DNA of 64,000 bases, taken from NCBI GenBank assembly GCA_947561585.1, contig CANNZV010002338.1, positions 38,828 to 102,827 of the forward strand, in the 5' to 3' direction. Below are positions 1 through 11,400 of this stretch, in pieces (position 1 is the first letter of the stretch; every line of letters begins with the position of its first letter). A program made the position numbers and the translations under genes. The notes below the pieces were generated by a model. The model saw only the letters and a program-made list of their open reading frames with translations. It was not told the DNA's origin and searched no databases. Source of the stretch: Caprella mutica (taxonomy: Eukaryota > Arthropoda > Malacostraca > Amphipoda > Caprellidae).

Positions 1-448
1 TCATCACAGTGACTCTTTTCTCTGATAGTACATCATCTCAGTGACTCTTTTCTCTGATTGTACATCATCACAGTGACTCTTTTCTCTGATAGTACATCAT
101 CACAGTGACTCTTTTCTCCGATAGTACATCATCACAGTGACTCTTTTCTCTGATAGTACATCATCACAGTGACTCTTTTCTCTGATAGTACATCATCTCA
201 GTGACTCTTTTCTCTGATAGTACATCATCTCAGTGACTCTTTTCTCTGATTGTACATCATCACAGTGACTCTTTTCTCTGATAGTACATCATCACAGTGA
301 CTCTTTTCTCTGATAGTACATCATCACAGTGATTCTTTTCTCTGATAGTACATCATCACAGTGACTCTTTCCTCTGATAGTACATCATCACAGTGACTCT
401 TTTCTCTGATAGTACATCATCACAGTGACTCTTTTCTCTGATAGTACA
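1..448 (+). repeat. 32-bp satellite array A (about 14 copies)
   Basis: Head-to-tail 32-bp units containing CAGTGACTCTTTTCTCTGAT, exactly 14 unit lengths to the last clean copy. It starts at the window edge, so the real array may be longer. Units differ by a few substitutions (TCACAG/TCTCAG, TAGTACA/TTGTACA). The same monomer recurs in reverse orientation at 29753-30239 and as the terminal repeat of elements at 32660 and 37929. Confidence 0.97.
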
Positions 449-799
449 TATATTTTACTGTTTATTTTACCTTCCTTATTATAATTTTTCTTATTTTGCG
501 TCTGCTCCTTTCTCCTTTTATAATAATTACGAGACCTAAAAGTTATCCGTCAGAAGAATATCATGAACAATTTCCTTTTTCCGGAGTTTCTTCTCTATCT
601 GAACTTTGGCATCTTTTATCTCGAGTTCTGACTAACTTTCTATATAGACTGAAAAGCCATTTTCAAGACTACAATGAATCATCTCTTGAAAACTCATCTA
701 TCATGATAAAAATTAGGTGGAAATTAACTTATTGCCCACAGTGCAAAATATTCTTCTTCACTACTAAATATTTGGGTGGTTGTCAGGTAGAATGTTAGT
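449..799. other. No gene seen
   Basis: AT-rich spacer. A 100-codon open frame at 496-798 begins with TTG rather than ATG, has no recognisable domain and no splice or promoter context, so I do not call it. Confidence 0.6.
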
Positions 800-972
800 A
801 GGGTTGTGACAATATGTGTTTAAAATCATAGATCCCTAGAATATTATAGACGCGAGAGAATTAAAGAGTATTGAATAGTTCTAAACCAGTGGTAAATAGT
901 ATTCGATACCATTTCATTTCGTCTATTGTATTCCAAAGATATATAATTTTAAATGCATATTGTCACAACCCA
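800..972 (+). mobile_element. hAT-type MITE, copy 1
   Basis: Inverted ends TAGGGTTGTGACAATATG and CATATTGTCACAACCCA around an AT-rich core with internal inverted homology (the TTCGATACC / TTCTAAACC segments). TAGGG fits the YARNG rule for hAT termini. The flanking octamers AATGTTAG and AATTATTG agree at 6 of 8 positions, consistent with an eroded 8-bp target duplication. No coding capacity. Confidence 0.8.
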
Positions 973-1014
973 AATTATTGGGTACAAATTTCTCTATTGA
1001 AATCCTGTAAAGTT

Positions 1015-1174
1015 ATTGTAGTTTCCTGAATAAGGAAATAGCCTCTATAGTGAACAAACTGTCTATGCATCGAAGACGAAAGAAAATTTGTTCACTATTG
1101 AGGCTAAATACTTTTCAAGACACTACATTAATTCACTATAGAGGATTTTATTATAGAAGAGTTCTACTGTAGTT
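1015..1174. mobile_element. TIR MITE of the CTATAGTGAACAAA type
   Basis: CCTCTATAGTGAACAAAC and its near reverse complement GTTCACTATTGAGGC lie about 50 bp apart. Outer sequence TTGTAGTTTCCTGAAT pairs weakly with AGTTCTACTGTAG. A related element sits at 45536-45676 with the same ATAGTGAACAAA subterminal motif. Confidence 0.65.
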
Positions 1175-1591
1175 GAATGACTATTGATATAAATATGTTA
1201 GATTTATGGATAATTTATAAGATAGTTTTTTTATTGTCGATTTCGGTAATTATGTCATAATCTGAGAAATAAACGTCAGGTATTTCGGACGGGAATGACG
1301 GCTTAAAAACAGTAAACTATACGCGTTTTACATTCACGATAAATGGTGTTTAGAATTTCTCAAAATTATCTATCATATCTGATAAACGATTTCTTAATAA
1401 TCGATTCCTATATTTGCTGGTCGAAAGCCAACGAATTGCGATTGTGAATTTTCTCTACAAATTCTTGGGATCTCTTGGCACGGGCACTCTTTAAATAATT
1501 TTTGCTATTTATTATCTGGTTTGATTTTCAGAATTAAAAAATCGGATTTATATTATATTACTCCATATTCAATATAATCAGATGACCATCA
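1175..1591. other. No gene seen
   Basis: AT-rich sequence without long open frames, tandem structure or recognisable element ends. Confidence 0.5.
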
Positions 1592-1758
1592 GGGTTGTGA
1601 CAATATGCTTTAAATTCATAGATCTTAGGAATATCACAGGTGGAATGAAATGGTATTCAATACTATACACCGCTGGTTTAGAACGATTCAAACTGTTTAA
1701 TTCCCTCCGTCTATAATATTTTCGGGATTCATGTTATTACAAGCATATTGTCACAACA
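1592..1758 (+). mobile_element. hAT-type MITE, copy 2
   Basis: Same family as 800-972: AGGGTTGTGACAATATG at the left and CATATTGTCACAACA at the right, with the internal GGTATTCAATACTATA and CCGCTGGTTTAGAACGATTC segments shared with 16247-16421 and 20231-20340. The target duplication is not clear here, and the right end is eroded. Confidence 0.8.
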
Positions 1759-1771
1759 CAAAGTTTTTTTA

Positions 1772-1911
1772 CACACTGGTGCTTTTTCTCATGCCGCAGC
1801 AAAGAAGGGGTGCGTGAAAAATGATAAGACTGAATAAACGTATGCGTTCTGTATGTACAGTTGTACACTTAAATTTGGCGTTTTTTTCATGCCGTAAAAT
1901 CACCCAGTGTG
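1772..1911. mobile_element. Small MITE with CACACTGGTG ends
   Basis: Starts CACACTGGTG and ends CACCCAGTGTG, an imperfect inverted terminal pair. Subterminal CTCATGCCGCAGCAAAGAAG and TTTTTTCATGCCG also oppose each other. The internal GACTGAATAAACGTATGCG is shared, diverged, with 5697-5832. Open frames of about 60 codons on both strands follow from the inverted structure and are not genes. Confidence 0.65.
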
Positions 1912-2269
1912 AAAAAGTCTCACATATCAAAAACGATTTCTCCGATAGATACAATAATTCTCTCTGTCTATCTATAATATTTCGGTATCTATCTATCTAT
2001 TTCTTTCCTACCTAGCAAGCTTTGCCAGCTCCCCAAGCAAAGAAAGGTGTTTGTTTCTCATCAGAGCTTGGCATGAAATGACTCTCTCACCTTCTCACTA
2101 ATAACTTTCATTCGCAAATTATCTTTTATGGCCCATAAAAAAGTTCATTGCTTGCCATAAACAAAGTCACATTCTACGAGATGTAATCCCAGTCTCGTGT
2201 GTTGTCTCGGCATCTGCAGAATATTATGGAGTTATCTCGAAAAGAAAGAGTACCTACATTTTAGGTGTG
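1912..2269. other. No gene seen
   Basis: Mixed-composition spacer with a short ATCT microsatellite near 1985-2000. Nothing coding is supported. Confidence 0.5.
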
Positions 2270-2420
2270 CAGATGTTTCGTCGAAAGACATTTCGTCGAC
2301 AGGACGTTTCGTCGACAGACGTTTTGTTGACAGACATTTCGTCGACAGAAATTTCGTATAAAGAGGTTTCATCGACAGGACGTTTCGTCGACGGGACCTT
2401 TCGTCGAAACATTTTCGAAA
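2270..2420 (+). repeat. Degenerate TTTCGTCGACAG tandem array
   Basis: About eight degenerate copies of a 16-19 bp unit built on TTTCGTCGACAGGACG. The unit resembles the GGACATTTCGTCCACG unit of the arrays at 30403-31276. No matching inverted array was found nearby, so this may be one surviving end of a similar element or an independent array. Confidence 0.8.
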
Positions 2421-2954
2421 AGAGCATATTAACACACTCTAATGTTACAAAACATGTACTTTAACAGAATAACGTATCAAACGGTCAAATTATAGTATAA
2501 ACTAATGGAAAGGAGAGAAACTATTAATTAAATTTCAGTTATTTATTTATAAAAATTTGTTTTTTTCTTATCTAAAATATAGTCTACTTTTACTTATTTA
2601 CTTATTTTATTCTAAAATATTATTTTCTTATTTATTTATATATTATTTTATAAATCATTTATTTTCTAAAAATCACCCTTTTCAATTTGACACTAATTTA
2701 TCTACAAAATAAATCGTGTTTCTCTGATATTCTACATATTATAATTATTAATATGGTGAGGAATGTGATTATTGTACATAATTAATAATTATACCATTAT
2801 TTAATTACACCTCGTTTATATATTGTACCTAGTTGCAGAAAAAGGATAAGTTTCAATCCACTGCAATTAGCAAGATTAAAACAATCATACATTATAAACC
2901 TACTGTATATTATAGAGGTAAGTTACAGAATATCGATCACTTCCTCATTGTTGG
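2421..2954. other. AT-rich spacer, no gene seen
   Basis: Very AT-rich, with runs of ATTTATTTATTT-like low complexity between 2530 and 2660. No coding or element signals. Confidence 0.5.
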
Positions 2955-3127
2955 GCGCATAAAAAAAAATATAAATAATTTTAAATTTGTATTTTAGTTG
3001 GTATCCATGATACCTGTAGGTATCATGGATACCAAAACATAAAAAAATATTAACTAGTACTATGTATGTCGTTATTTTTATATGTGACCGAAGATGTGAA
3101 ACTGACTGATAATTCGTAACTAACCCT
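2955..3127. mobile_element. TA-flanked palindromic MITE, core type A, left end truncated
   Basis: Contains the core palindrome GATACCTGTAGGTATC and the right terminal block GTGAAACTGACTGATAATTCG followed by TAACCCT. The left terminal block seen in the full copy at 13093-13302 is missing; only its A-run and adjacent sequence remain. Confidence 0.8.
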
Positions 3128-3547
3128 TTATTCTAATACAACATTTTAAATACATATCTATATAAAGGTACTCAATTCTAATGATATTGTTATATTTGAT
3201 TATTATTAGCATAAATTAGTGTTATTTTAAATTGTGTAATTACCTCTAAATGAAGTTTACTAAATGTTGTATATGTATGTAATTCATTATATAATATCTC
3301 TATAATAAAGAATGGAGAAAATTGTTATAAATCAAACACCTGAATAAGCACATACGAGGTTATAATACGAAAACACTTTAATTATTTGATATCATTAAAT
3401 CTGTTATTATTTAAAATACGAATTTTGTGAAGTGTTGAGGCTGTGGAAATTATAATAATTAAAAGATATCAATGTTCTTTGATGCAATGGGACAGAATTA
3501 GTTATTCTGTCAACGACGGTGATTGAGTACTCACCCCCTCTATTTGT
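3128..3547. other. AT-rich spacer, no gene seen
   Basis: No coding, tandem or terminal-repeat signal recognised. Confidence 0.5.
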
Positions 3548-3752
3548 ACAGTAAAACTCCTGAGTTATGGAGTTCTGAGTGATGAAGGACCTGAGTTATG
3601 AAAAGCACCTGAGTTATGAAGTATTTTCTATGTTTAAATTATAAAAAACGATATACGTCATGAATTTCGTACTAGTAATCCCTCAAAATCACAGTTTTCT
3701 CCAAGATTTTAACCATAGAAAACTATCAGTGTCCCTGAGTTATGAAGTTATA
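3548..3752 (+). mobile_element. CTGAGTTATGAAG element, right end eroded
   Basis: Starts ACAGTAAAACTCCTGAGTT, followed by several direct CTGAGTTATGAA repeats, then a unique segment ending AACCATAGAAAACTATCAG and another CTGAGTTATGAAG. The right inverted terminus seen in the copies at 11929 and 36712 is not recognisable. Confidence 0.8.
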
Positions 3753-4060
3753 AATATTCGAGGTCATAATTTGGGAATAGTAAAAGTATAGTGAGACTAT
3801 TTTACCTATATTTCAAAGGTGAAGCAAATCATAGGAGAGTTTTGTAGATATAAATAGATGTGATATTGTTTCTATAATGGTGATTTGTGCAGAAACTAAA
3901 TAGTATTCTTTTGCATATTTACAGCTCGGCTACAGGCGTCAACAATTATCAAATCAGTAAATGTATTCATTCAGAACGACTTAAATTATCACTAGTAACC
4001 TCAGTCGAAACATAGTACATGTAATATTTCATTCCATTACATCGGTACTAGTTTGTCCCA
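3753..4060. other. No gene seen
   Basis: AT-rich spacer between a MITE and the 22-bp array. Confidence 0.5.
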
Positions 4061-4613
4061 GTGTTGTAAAAATATAGGCAATGTTGTAACAATATTAAGG
4101 CAATGTTGTAACAATATTGAGGCAATGTTGTAACAATATTAAGGCAATGTTGTAAAAATATTGGCAATGTTGTAACAATATTAAGGCAATGTTGTAACAA
4201 TATTGAGGTAATGTTGTTACAATATTGAGGCAATGTTCTAACAATATTGAGGCAATGTTGTAACAATATTGAGGCAATGTTGTAACAATATTAAGGCAAT
4301 GTTGTAACAATATTGAGGTAATGTTGTAACAATATTGAGGCAATGTTGTAACAATATTAAGGCAATGTTGTAACAATATTGAGGTAATGTTGTAACAATA
4401 TTGAGGCAATGTTGTAACAATATTGAGGCAATGTTGTAACAGTATTGAGGCAATGTTGTAACAATATTGAGGTAATGTTGTAACAATATTGAGGCAATGT
4501 TGTAACAATATTGAGGCAATGTTGTAACAATATTGAGGCGATGTTGTAACAATATTGAGGCAATGTTGTAACAATATTGAGGCAATGTTGTAACAATATT
4601 GAGGCGATGTTGC
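4061..4613 (+). repeat. 22-bp satellite array (about 25 copies)
   Basis: Unit GGCAATGTTGTAACAATATTGA, described here by its two self-complementary cores TTGTAACAA and CAATATTG, so each monomer can fold locally. Variants include GAGGTAATG and AAGGCAATG. Minus-strand open frames up to 183 codons exist only because the monomer lacks stops in several frames. Confidence 0.97.
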
Positions 4614-4867
4614 TCCAATGAACATTGTTACCTTGGTTATTTTCAATATTCAATTAATTCTGTCGACGGTTAATTAAAGTGGTATACTGAAAATAATAAT
4701 ATAAAGGAATATTGCTATATAAATGTAAATAGTTTGCAAAATAATTGAAAATCTTTCAATATCATCAATATTCTTTTTATGATTTGTAGGACTTTATTTA
4801 TACAGAAAAATTTCTATTGAAAAGAACAATCAGTTCCTATATTTCAATAAAGACTTACAGAACACTA

Positions 4868-5085
4868 TACAGGGTGACCCCAAAAAAGTGATACCCAACT
4901 TTTTATCAATATTTATATTGTATACTGAAGTAGATGAAAAATGAGTTGAAATAATATTTCGAATTTGATTGTTTTCTTGTATCCATTCACTCTACCACCA
5001 TCATTGCTTAAGAATTAAAATTGTTTGTGTGTGATATTTATATTAATTCAAAGTTGGGTTCACTTTTTAGAGGGTCACCCTGTAT
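4868..5085 (+). mobile_element. TA-flanked MITE with TACAGGGTGACCC ends, copy 1
   Basis: Ends TACAGGGTGACCCC and GGGTCACCCTGTA, with subterminal AAGTGATACCCAACTT opposed by AAGTTGGGTTCACTTTTT. TA is repeated at both boundaries, the target preference of Tc1/mariner-like transposases. No coding capacity. Confidence 0.85.
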
Positions 5086-5380
5086 ATAGTTACTTCCATG
5101 CATTACTGAATCTAGAAGAACGGAGGCAGATTGAAATGAAGCTCACTTAAGTTAGTTAAGAATAATTGGAATGCTCCAAAACAAGCTAATCAGTCCCATT
5201 GTTCAAAGTCGCGAGAAGGTTGCAACTTGCATTAGGGTCTCGGACTAGAGTCTGCTGTATATATAACTAATTCGTTATGCCAATCTTTTGTCTACTCTAC
5301 TTTCAGCCTAAATTTTATTTAGGCCAAATAAAGTTAATGAAAAATCCAAAATTTCGACTGTTTTCATTTGTTATATCAGG

Positions 5381-5593
5381 TAAGGCCCGTACTATACTAG
5401 CAGTTTTACCGCCGCGTTTTCACTGCCCTGATTCCGCTTCTTCAATTAGTCACGGTTATATGAATGGAAGGCATTATAGCAATGCTAGTATAGTGCGCAA
5501 ATTTGCTTTCCGATCATTTAATCGTGATTAATTGAAGACGCTTAAGCAGGGCAGTGAAAACGTGACGGTAAAACTGCTAGTATACTATTAGCC
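5381..5593. mobile_element. TIR MITE with long inverted ends
   Basis: About 60 bp at the left (ACTATACTAGCAGTTTTACC, then GTTTTCACTGCCCTGATT) is the near reverse complement of the right end (CAGGGCAGTGAAAACGTGAC, then GGTAAAACTGCTAGTATACT). The ATTAGTCACG / CGTGATTAAT pair extends the stem. An 84-codon open frame crossing it is an artefact of the inverted repeat. Confidence 0.88.
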
Positions 5594-5696
5594 TCAAGAA
5601 TCTATGAACTACTTAGGCATTACATTTAAGGGATACATTTAAGGGATGACAAGGATCTATTAGGGGGTAGACCCTTTCGACCAATTTCACATAAGC

Positions 5697-5832
5697 GTTT
5701 TTTTATGCCACATGAAAAAACGGTGCATGAAAAGACACTATGCCTGAATAAACCTATATGTTTTGTATGTCCGATGAGATTGGGCGTTATATCATTCTGC
5801 ATTTTTCTTTGCTGCGTCATGAAAAAAAAAGA
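5697..5832. mobile_element. Diverged relative of the 1772-1911 MITE
   Basis: GGTGCATGAAAAGACACT, CTGAATAAACCTATATG and TTTTCTTTGCTGCGTCATG match the order of blocks in 1772-1911. Terminal CACACTGG sequences are lost. Confidence 0.55.
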
Positions 5833-7164
5833 GTTAAATTGGCCTGCCAAAAATTAAATTTACATCCTCGACTCTATACCCGCCATATTTAACCTAAAGG
5901 TATCAATTCGACTCATTCCCTCTCCGCGTTTTCGAGTAAACAAACAAATCCGAATCACGCCTCGTTTCTCAGGGGCCGGCAACAGGTAGGGCTTGATTTG
6001 CGCATCGATATCCTGATTAGCATTTCAATTTGTTCATCGGATTGAACTAATGAATCGACTGATAGCAGTGTGTGATGGAGAGCCAAATATGCTTTCTGAT
6101 TCCATTTGAACTGATCCAGGCAGAATAATATAAGATTTACCGTAATAAACTGTAATGTTTGGTATCTCATGTCTTATTTCATTATTAATTTTGTAAATTA
6201 ATTACGAAATTTGATTATTCAGTTATGAAATGAAAGGAAAATTAAAAAGGAAAAAATTATTTGTTTTTATACAATAGCATATAATTTATGAAATATAAGG
6301 TACAAGAATGCCTTTTTTCATATGAAATAATGGATTATTTCTATTTTCCTAAAAACTCCAAATTTTGACATTATGTTCTATTTTAGGAATTAATATTTCA
6401 AAATAATAAGCATTAAAATTAAAGTTAATATCAATGTAAATATTATTATATCATCATAATACCAATATTATTAATCTATAAGAAGATGGCTACAACAACT
6501 TTTAAACAAAAATTGCAACATTTCTAAATAATATAAGGGTGCATAAATTTTGTTTGTATAAAAAATCTGTTCATAATTATAATTATATTTTATGTAATCA
6601 AGGGGTCCCACTTTAGTAGAATTAAAAAAATAGATTTTGAGATGAATCATTTAAAGGGAAACGTTGCAGGACTCAGACACTCACAGTATTCGGACATTTG
6701 GTGTTGAGACATAGAATATCAAAAAGGCCGTATTGTTTAACATTTAATAGCACACACTTTTCTAAAACTGTGAGTGTTCGATCGATACGTTGCACTAATT
6801 CAAAAAGTATATTGTAAAAAAAAAAATATTGCAATTTAATTTGAAGTAGAATCATTCTTAATTTCAATTAATATATTGAATAATTATTTCATTCTCTTTA
6901 TTTAAATTTTAATTTAGCGAAATAAATTATTTTTGATAAAATTATTTCCCAATTCAATATCTTTTTTTTTAATAGGAATGAATTTCATACAGATACGAGT
7001 ACTAAAACAAGTACCTATAATATAATTATGATATACATTGAATATATTTTTCTAAACTTGATATAATACTTTAGATATGAGCGATAACATGATAGCACAC
7101 GGTAATAGAGTATTTACCCTACCATGAAACAATCTTTCAATCGTGCGCTTATTTTCGCCATCCC
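5833..7164. other. AT-rich spacer, no gene seen
   Basis: Long AT-rich region. A slightly GC-richer patch at 5890-6070 has no coding support. Open frames of 64-71 codons on the minus strand (5955-6170, 6673-6867) have no domain or splice context. Confidence 0.5.
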
Positions 7165-7300
7165 AGCCATGGTATCAGTTTGTGATAAATGAACTGTAAA
7201 TTATATAATGAAAAACGGGACAAAAAGTTGCAAGCGATTTTTCAGCGTTCGTCAACAAGGAGATTGATGGAGTGTTTTGAACAGTCACGCCTGATCTCAC
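7165..7300 (+). repeat. Diverged duplicate segment, copy 1 (partner at 27635)
   Basis: GATAAATGAACTGTAAATT, GAAAAACGGGACAAAAAG and TCGTCAACAAGGAGATTGAT line up in order with 27635-27750. The shared part is free of in-frame stops in one common frame; downstream the two copies diverge. It may be an old dispersed repeat or a duplicated conserved element. The remaining sequence to 7641 shows nothing further. Confidence 0.7.
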
Positions 7301-7641
7301 GAATAATGATCCGTGATTTTTTCTACCCTCAGCTAGATTGACATTGTGTCTTCACCAATAAATATAACTTTCTTGACTGAAATTATTCGCATAAATTGAT
7401 ATTTTCATGAAAATTAATTTGTTAAATAGTTATTGATTTATTTAAACTTTAATCTCCAATGTGGAGAATATAAATTACAGTTTCAGATAAAGTATCCGCG
7501 ATCACCACTTACCGAGTACTGCGGTTGCCCGGTAGGTATTGATTGGTTACCCTATCTCTTGCGTCATCTGAGTTTTTTTTTTTTATTATAATTGCCTATT
7601 CATTTGTTTTGAATATAACTGATAAGAAAATGTTAAGAAAT

Positions 7642-8540
7642 GACCATATATGGCAGCAATGTGAGCATAGCCATATATAGCAGCAATGTGAGCATAGCCA
7701 TATTTAGCAGCAATGTGAGCACATAGCCATATATAGCAGCAATGTGAGCATAGCCATATATAGCAGCAATGTGAGCACATAGCCATATATGGCATCAATG
7801 TGAGCATAGCCATATATAGCAGCAATGTGAGCATAGCCATATATGGCAGCAATGTGAGCACATAGCCATATATGGCAGCAATGTGAGCATAGCCATATAT
7901 AGCAGCAATGTGAGCACATAGCCATATATAGCAGCAATGTGAGCACATAGCCATATATGGCAGCAATGTGAGCATAGCCATATTTAGCAGCAATGTGAGC
8001 ACATAGCCATATATAGCAGCAATGTGAGCACATAGCCATATATGGCAGCAATGTGAGCATATAGCCATATATAGCAGCAATGTGAGCACATAGCCATATA
8101 TGGCAGCAATGTGAGCATAGCCATATATACCAGCAATGTGAGCATAGCCATATATGGCAGCAATGTGAGCACATAGCAATATATGGCAGCAATGTGAGCA
8201 TATAGCCATATATAGCAGCAATGTGAGCATAGCCATATATAGCAGCAATATGAGCACATAGCCATATATGGCAGCAATATGAACATAGCCATATATAGCA
8301 GCAATATGAGCACATAGCCATATATAGCAGCAATGTGAGCATAGCCATATATAGCAGCAATATGAGCACATAGCCATATATAGCAGCAATATGAGCACAT
8401 AGCCATATATAGCAGCAATATGAGAACATAGCCATATATAGCAGCAATATGAGCACATAGCCATACATGGCAGCAATGTGAGCATATAGCTATATATGGC
8501 AGCAATGTGATCATGTAGCCATATATGGCAACAATGTGAC
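7642..8540 (+). repeat. 27/29-bp satellite array (about 32 copies)
   Basis: Units of AGCCATATATAGCAGCAATG followed by TGAGCAT (27 bp) or TGAGCACAT (29 bp). The two lengths are interspersed, and point variants (GGCAGC/AGCAGC, AATATG/AATGTG) cluster by position: the AATATG type is concentrated around 8245-8450. Long minus-strand frames (336, 254 and 176 codons) are repeat artefacts. Confidence 0.97.
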
Positions 8541-8683
8541 CAGTTCATCATTATGCACAGTCCCGTGTCATCTGACAATGCCGATATTGATGGCATCCAA
8601 TGTCATGGGCCATCAAAACAGTAACGCTGACGCAGCAAATCTTTGACTTAGGGTATGGAACAAACGTACAGAGTGTGCTATAT

Positions 8684-9670
8684 CAGTGTATGCATACATA
8701 CAGTGTATGAATACATACAGTGTATGAATACATACAGTGTATGAATACATACAGTGTATGAATACATTCAGTGTATGAATACATACAGTGTATGAATACA
8801 TACAGTGTATGAATACATACAGTGTATGAATACATACAGTGTATGAATACATACAGTGTATGAATACATACAGTGTATGAATACATACAGTGTATGAATA
8901 CATTCAGTGTATGAATACATACAGTGTATGAATACATACAGTGTATGAATACATTCAGTGTATGAATACATACAGTGTATGAATACATTCAGTGTATGAA
9001 TACATACAGTGTATGAATACATACAGTGTATGAATATATGCAGTGTATGAATATATGCAGTGTATGAATACATACAGTGTATGAATACATACAGTGTATG
9101 AATACATACAGTGTATGAATACATACAGTGTATGCATACTTACAGTGTATGAATACTTACAGTGTATGAATACATACAGTGTATGAATACATACAGTGTA
9201 TGAATACATACAGTGTATGAATACATACAGTGTATGAATACATACAGTGTATGAATACATTCAGTGTATTCATACATTCAGTGTATTCATACATACAGTG
9301 TATGAATACATTCAGTGTATGAATACATTCAGTGTATTCATACATTCAGTGTATTCATACATTCAGTGTATTCATACATTCAGTGTATTCATACATTCAG
9401 TGTATTCATACATTCAGTGTATTCATACATTCAGTGTATTCATACATTCAGTGTATTCATACATTCAGTGTATTCATACATTCAGTGTATGCATACATTC
9501 AGTGTATTCATACATTCAGTGTATTCATACATTCAGTGTATTCATACATTCAGTGTATGCATACATTCAGTGTATTCATACATTCAGTGTATTCATACAT
9601 TCAGTGTATTCATACATTCAGTGTATTCATACATTCAGTGTATGCATACATTCAGTGTATTCATACATTC
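8684..9670 (+). repeat. 17-bp satellite array with two sequence types (about 58 copies)
   Basis: Left part (8684 to about 9250) is built of GTATGAATACATACAGT. The right part (about 9335-9670) is built of GTATTCATACATTCAGT. Between 9250 and 9335 the two types alternate. The 10-mer GTATGAATAC of the left unit is the exact reverse complement of GTATTCATAC in the right unit, while CAGT keeps its orientation. All open frames here are artefacts. Confidence 0.97.
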
Positions 9671-10104
9671 GGCATATTCAAATATTTCATGTAAGAGTTA
9701 TTTTAAATATTCGGAAACTTATTTGAAACAATGAAAATATAACTATTGTAATTACAAATTAGTTATAATTAAACGAAAATCTGTGTTATTAATTATATAT
9801 AAAATAATACTAGCCATTTAAAAGTATCAAATTTTATATATTTCTAACGAAAATTAATAGCGCAAAGTAAGTTATTCGGTATTCGTTACCTACATTGGTT
9901 GTATTCAGAAAATCTACTTTTTACATAATATTTTGTGCTTGAAAGTTAATACATTTCAATGATAATAACTCAAATTCATTTAAAGTTAGTGACATTGATA
10001 AGAAATTGATATATTTAAAAATTAAACTAAGTTAAAAATACATATGACAGCTTGTAAATTTTGTAAGAAGCTCTTGCGTTAAACTAATTTTACAATGTGT
10101 GCGA
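9671..10104. other. AT-rich spacer, no gene seen
   Basis: No coding or repeat structure recognised. Confidence 0.5.
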
Positions 10105-10185
10105 TGTGGCAATAGGCATACCCTGCTCTTGTGACGTCTCACAATTATGACAATCGAATAAGTGTGGGACATGTCTCGCTTTTAT
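10105..10185 (-). repeat. Dispersed repeat fragment related to 36098-36362
   Basis: Read on the minus strand it gives GTCCCACACTTATTCGA, then TGTGAGACG, then GCAGGGTATGCCTATT. The same order at 36160-36240 is GTCCCACACTTATTAGA, TGTGAGTTG, GCGGGGTATGCCTGCA. Confidence 0.7.
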
Positions 10186-11229
10186 TTCTCCTAGTATAGA
10201 AAATATTTAGGATTCATTTATTATTTTTGCAGGCCAATTTTTGCTAAGCTGTTTTCGCCATAACTTAGGTAGGCAGTTTTGATGAGGATTAAAAATAATG
10301 TTATGGTAAGTAATATACGTTGCTTGCCATTAAATTATTTTTAATCTATGCTACATGCATATGATAAAACGAAAATAGATTTAATGAAAATAACCTACCG
10401 AATTAATTACCATAGTCACTCATTAAAATATTTTCTATACCAAGAGAAACGGAAGCAAGTCATAAAATTTAGACTTATGATCTCGAGATTGTTTCACATT
10501 TTCAAGATCCCAAAAATGCGCAGCTCACTTTCGAGATTGTGCAAAATCGCTAAATTGTGCGTAATATATATATACATATGATCGGGTATTCCAGTATTCG
10601 AATTCCAATTCCAGTATGCAACGTAATTTTGGTTTATATAATCAATAGGTAACATTAGGTAACAAATTAACAGTTTTTGCGTACGAAAAGGAAAATTAAT
10701 TCCAAATTAAATTCCTACAGAATAATGCTCTATAATTTTATTATAAGTTTTAGAAAAGTAAAATATGTAAACCTCAACTGTTAACAATCAGAAGAAATTG
10801 CGAGACTCTGCTTTCTCTCTGAAATTAATCCTATGTTGTTGATTTTTGCTGTTATGTTAGCGACAGGGAATTTTTGGTCGAAATCAGCATAGCAATGTAT
10901 TCCGCAGCACGAACGACCTCAATGGAACAACTTGGCCAAAAGTTAGGGCTGGTAAATTGACTGAAGTGTAACGATGTTCGGCCACTCACTCCTCTGAATC
11001 CTGGTGATGTTTATTATGCAGTTTTCGACTGAACATTTCTGCATGCAAATTTTGATAGAGTAATATATTTCGACCGAATATGAAGTAAGGATTCAATTTG
11101 ATCTTACGTAGCTTAACCTGACGTTTAAATTTCCTCTGAGCTACCATATATCCATTTGATAATGATATTTTCTCCAATTTTCTATAATCTGGAGTTCTAG
11201 ATGAAGAGTTATACAGTCGTCTACCTTCT
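10186..11229. other. No gene seen; low-repeat island at about 10800-10990
   Basis: Mostly AT-rich. The 10800-10990 part is of more balanced composition and shows no internal repeat, so it may be conserved non-coding sequence. Short frames at 10348-10581 and 10986-11177 lack supporting signals. Confidence 0.45.
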
Positions 11230-11400
11230 TATATACATTATTTCGAATGATAAAAGTTAATTTTATTCAAATTTGTCGTCGTGTACCCAGACCAATTTTG
11301 AAGTATCTACAAGCAGTACAACTAGTAAAGATTCTCAATGCGAAACTTGTAGACCGTGAAAAAATCATTACTGGTGGACTTTTCTTTTACTGTACATACA
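11230..11400 (+). mobile_element. Fragment of the MITE whose ends match the 32-bp satellite
   Basis: TCGTCGTGTACCCAGACCAA, TTTTGAAGTATCTACAAGCA and AAAAAATCATTACTGG, then TTTCTTTTACTGTACAT, follow the block order of the copies at 32660-32872 and 37929-38146. The left terminus is too diverged to place. Confidence 0.7.

Noticed and set aside
1..448. CRISPR-like array
   Set aside because: Units are contiguous identical monomers with no unique spacers, and the window is eukaryotic. The same applies to every other array here.
496..798. 100-codon frame next to the first satellite
   Set aside because: Starts with TTG, has no recognisable domain and ends at the border of an hAT MITE.
4048..4653. 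Overlapping minus-strand frames up to 183 codons rich in YNIASILLQHCLNIVTTLPQ-type repeats
   Set aside because: They are the 22-bp satellite translated. Three frames are open at once, with no start, promoter or unique sequence.
5277..5531. 84-codon frame
   Set aside because: Its second half is the left arm and core of a TIR MITE, so the frame is an accident of the inverted repeat.
7586..8596. 336-, 254- and 176-codon minus-strand frames
   Set aside because: Translations of the 27/29-bp satellite; several frames are open and length variants shift the frame without consequence.
8613..9734. Many 60-160-codon frames on both strands
   Set aside because: Translations of the 17-bp satellite; 17-mers cycle through all three frames and simply lack stops.
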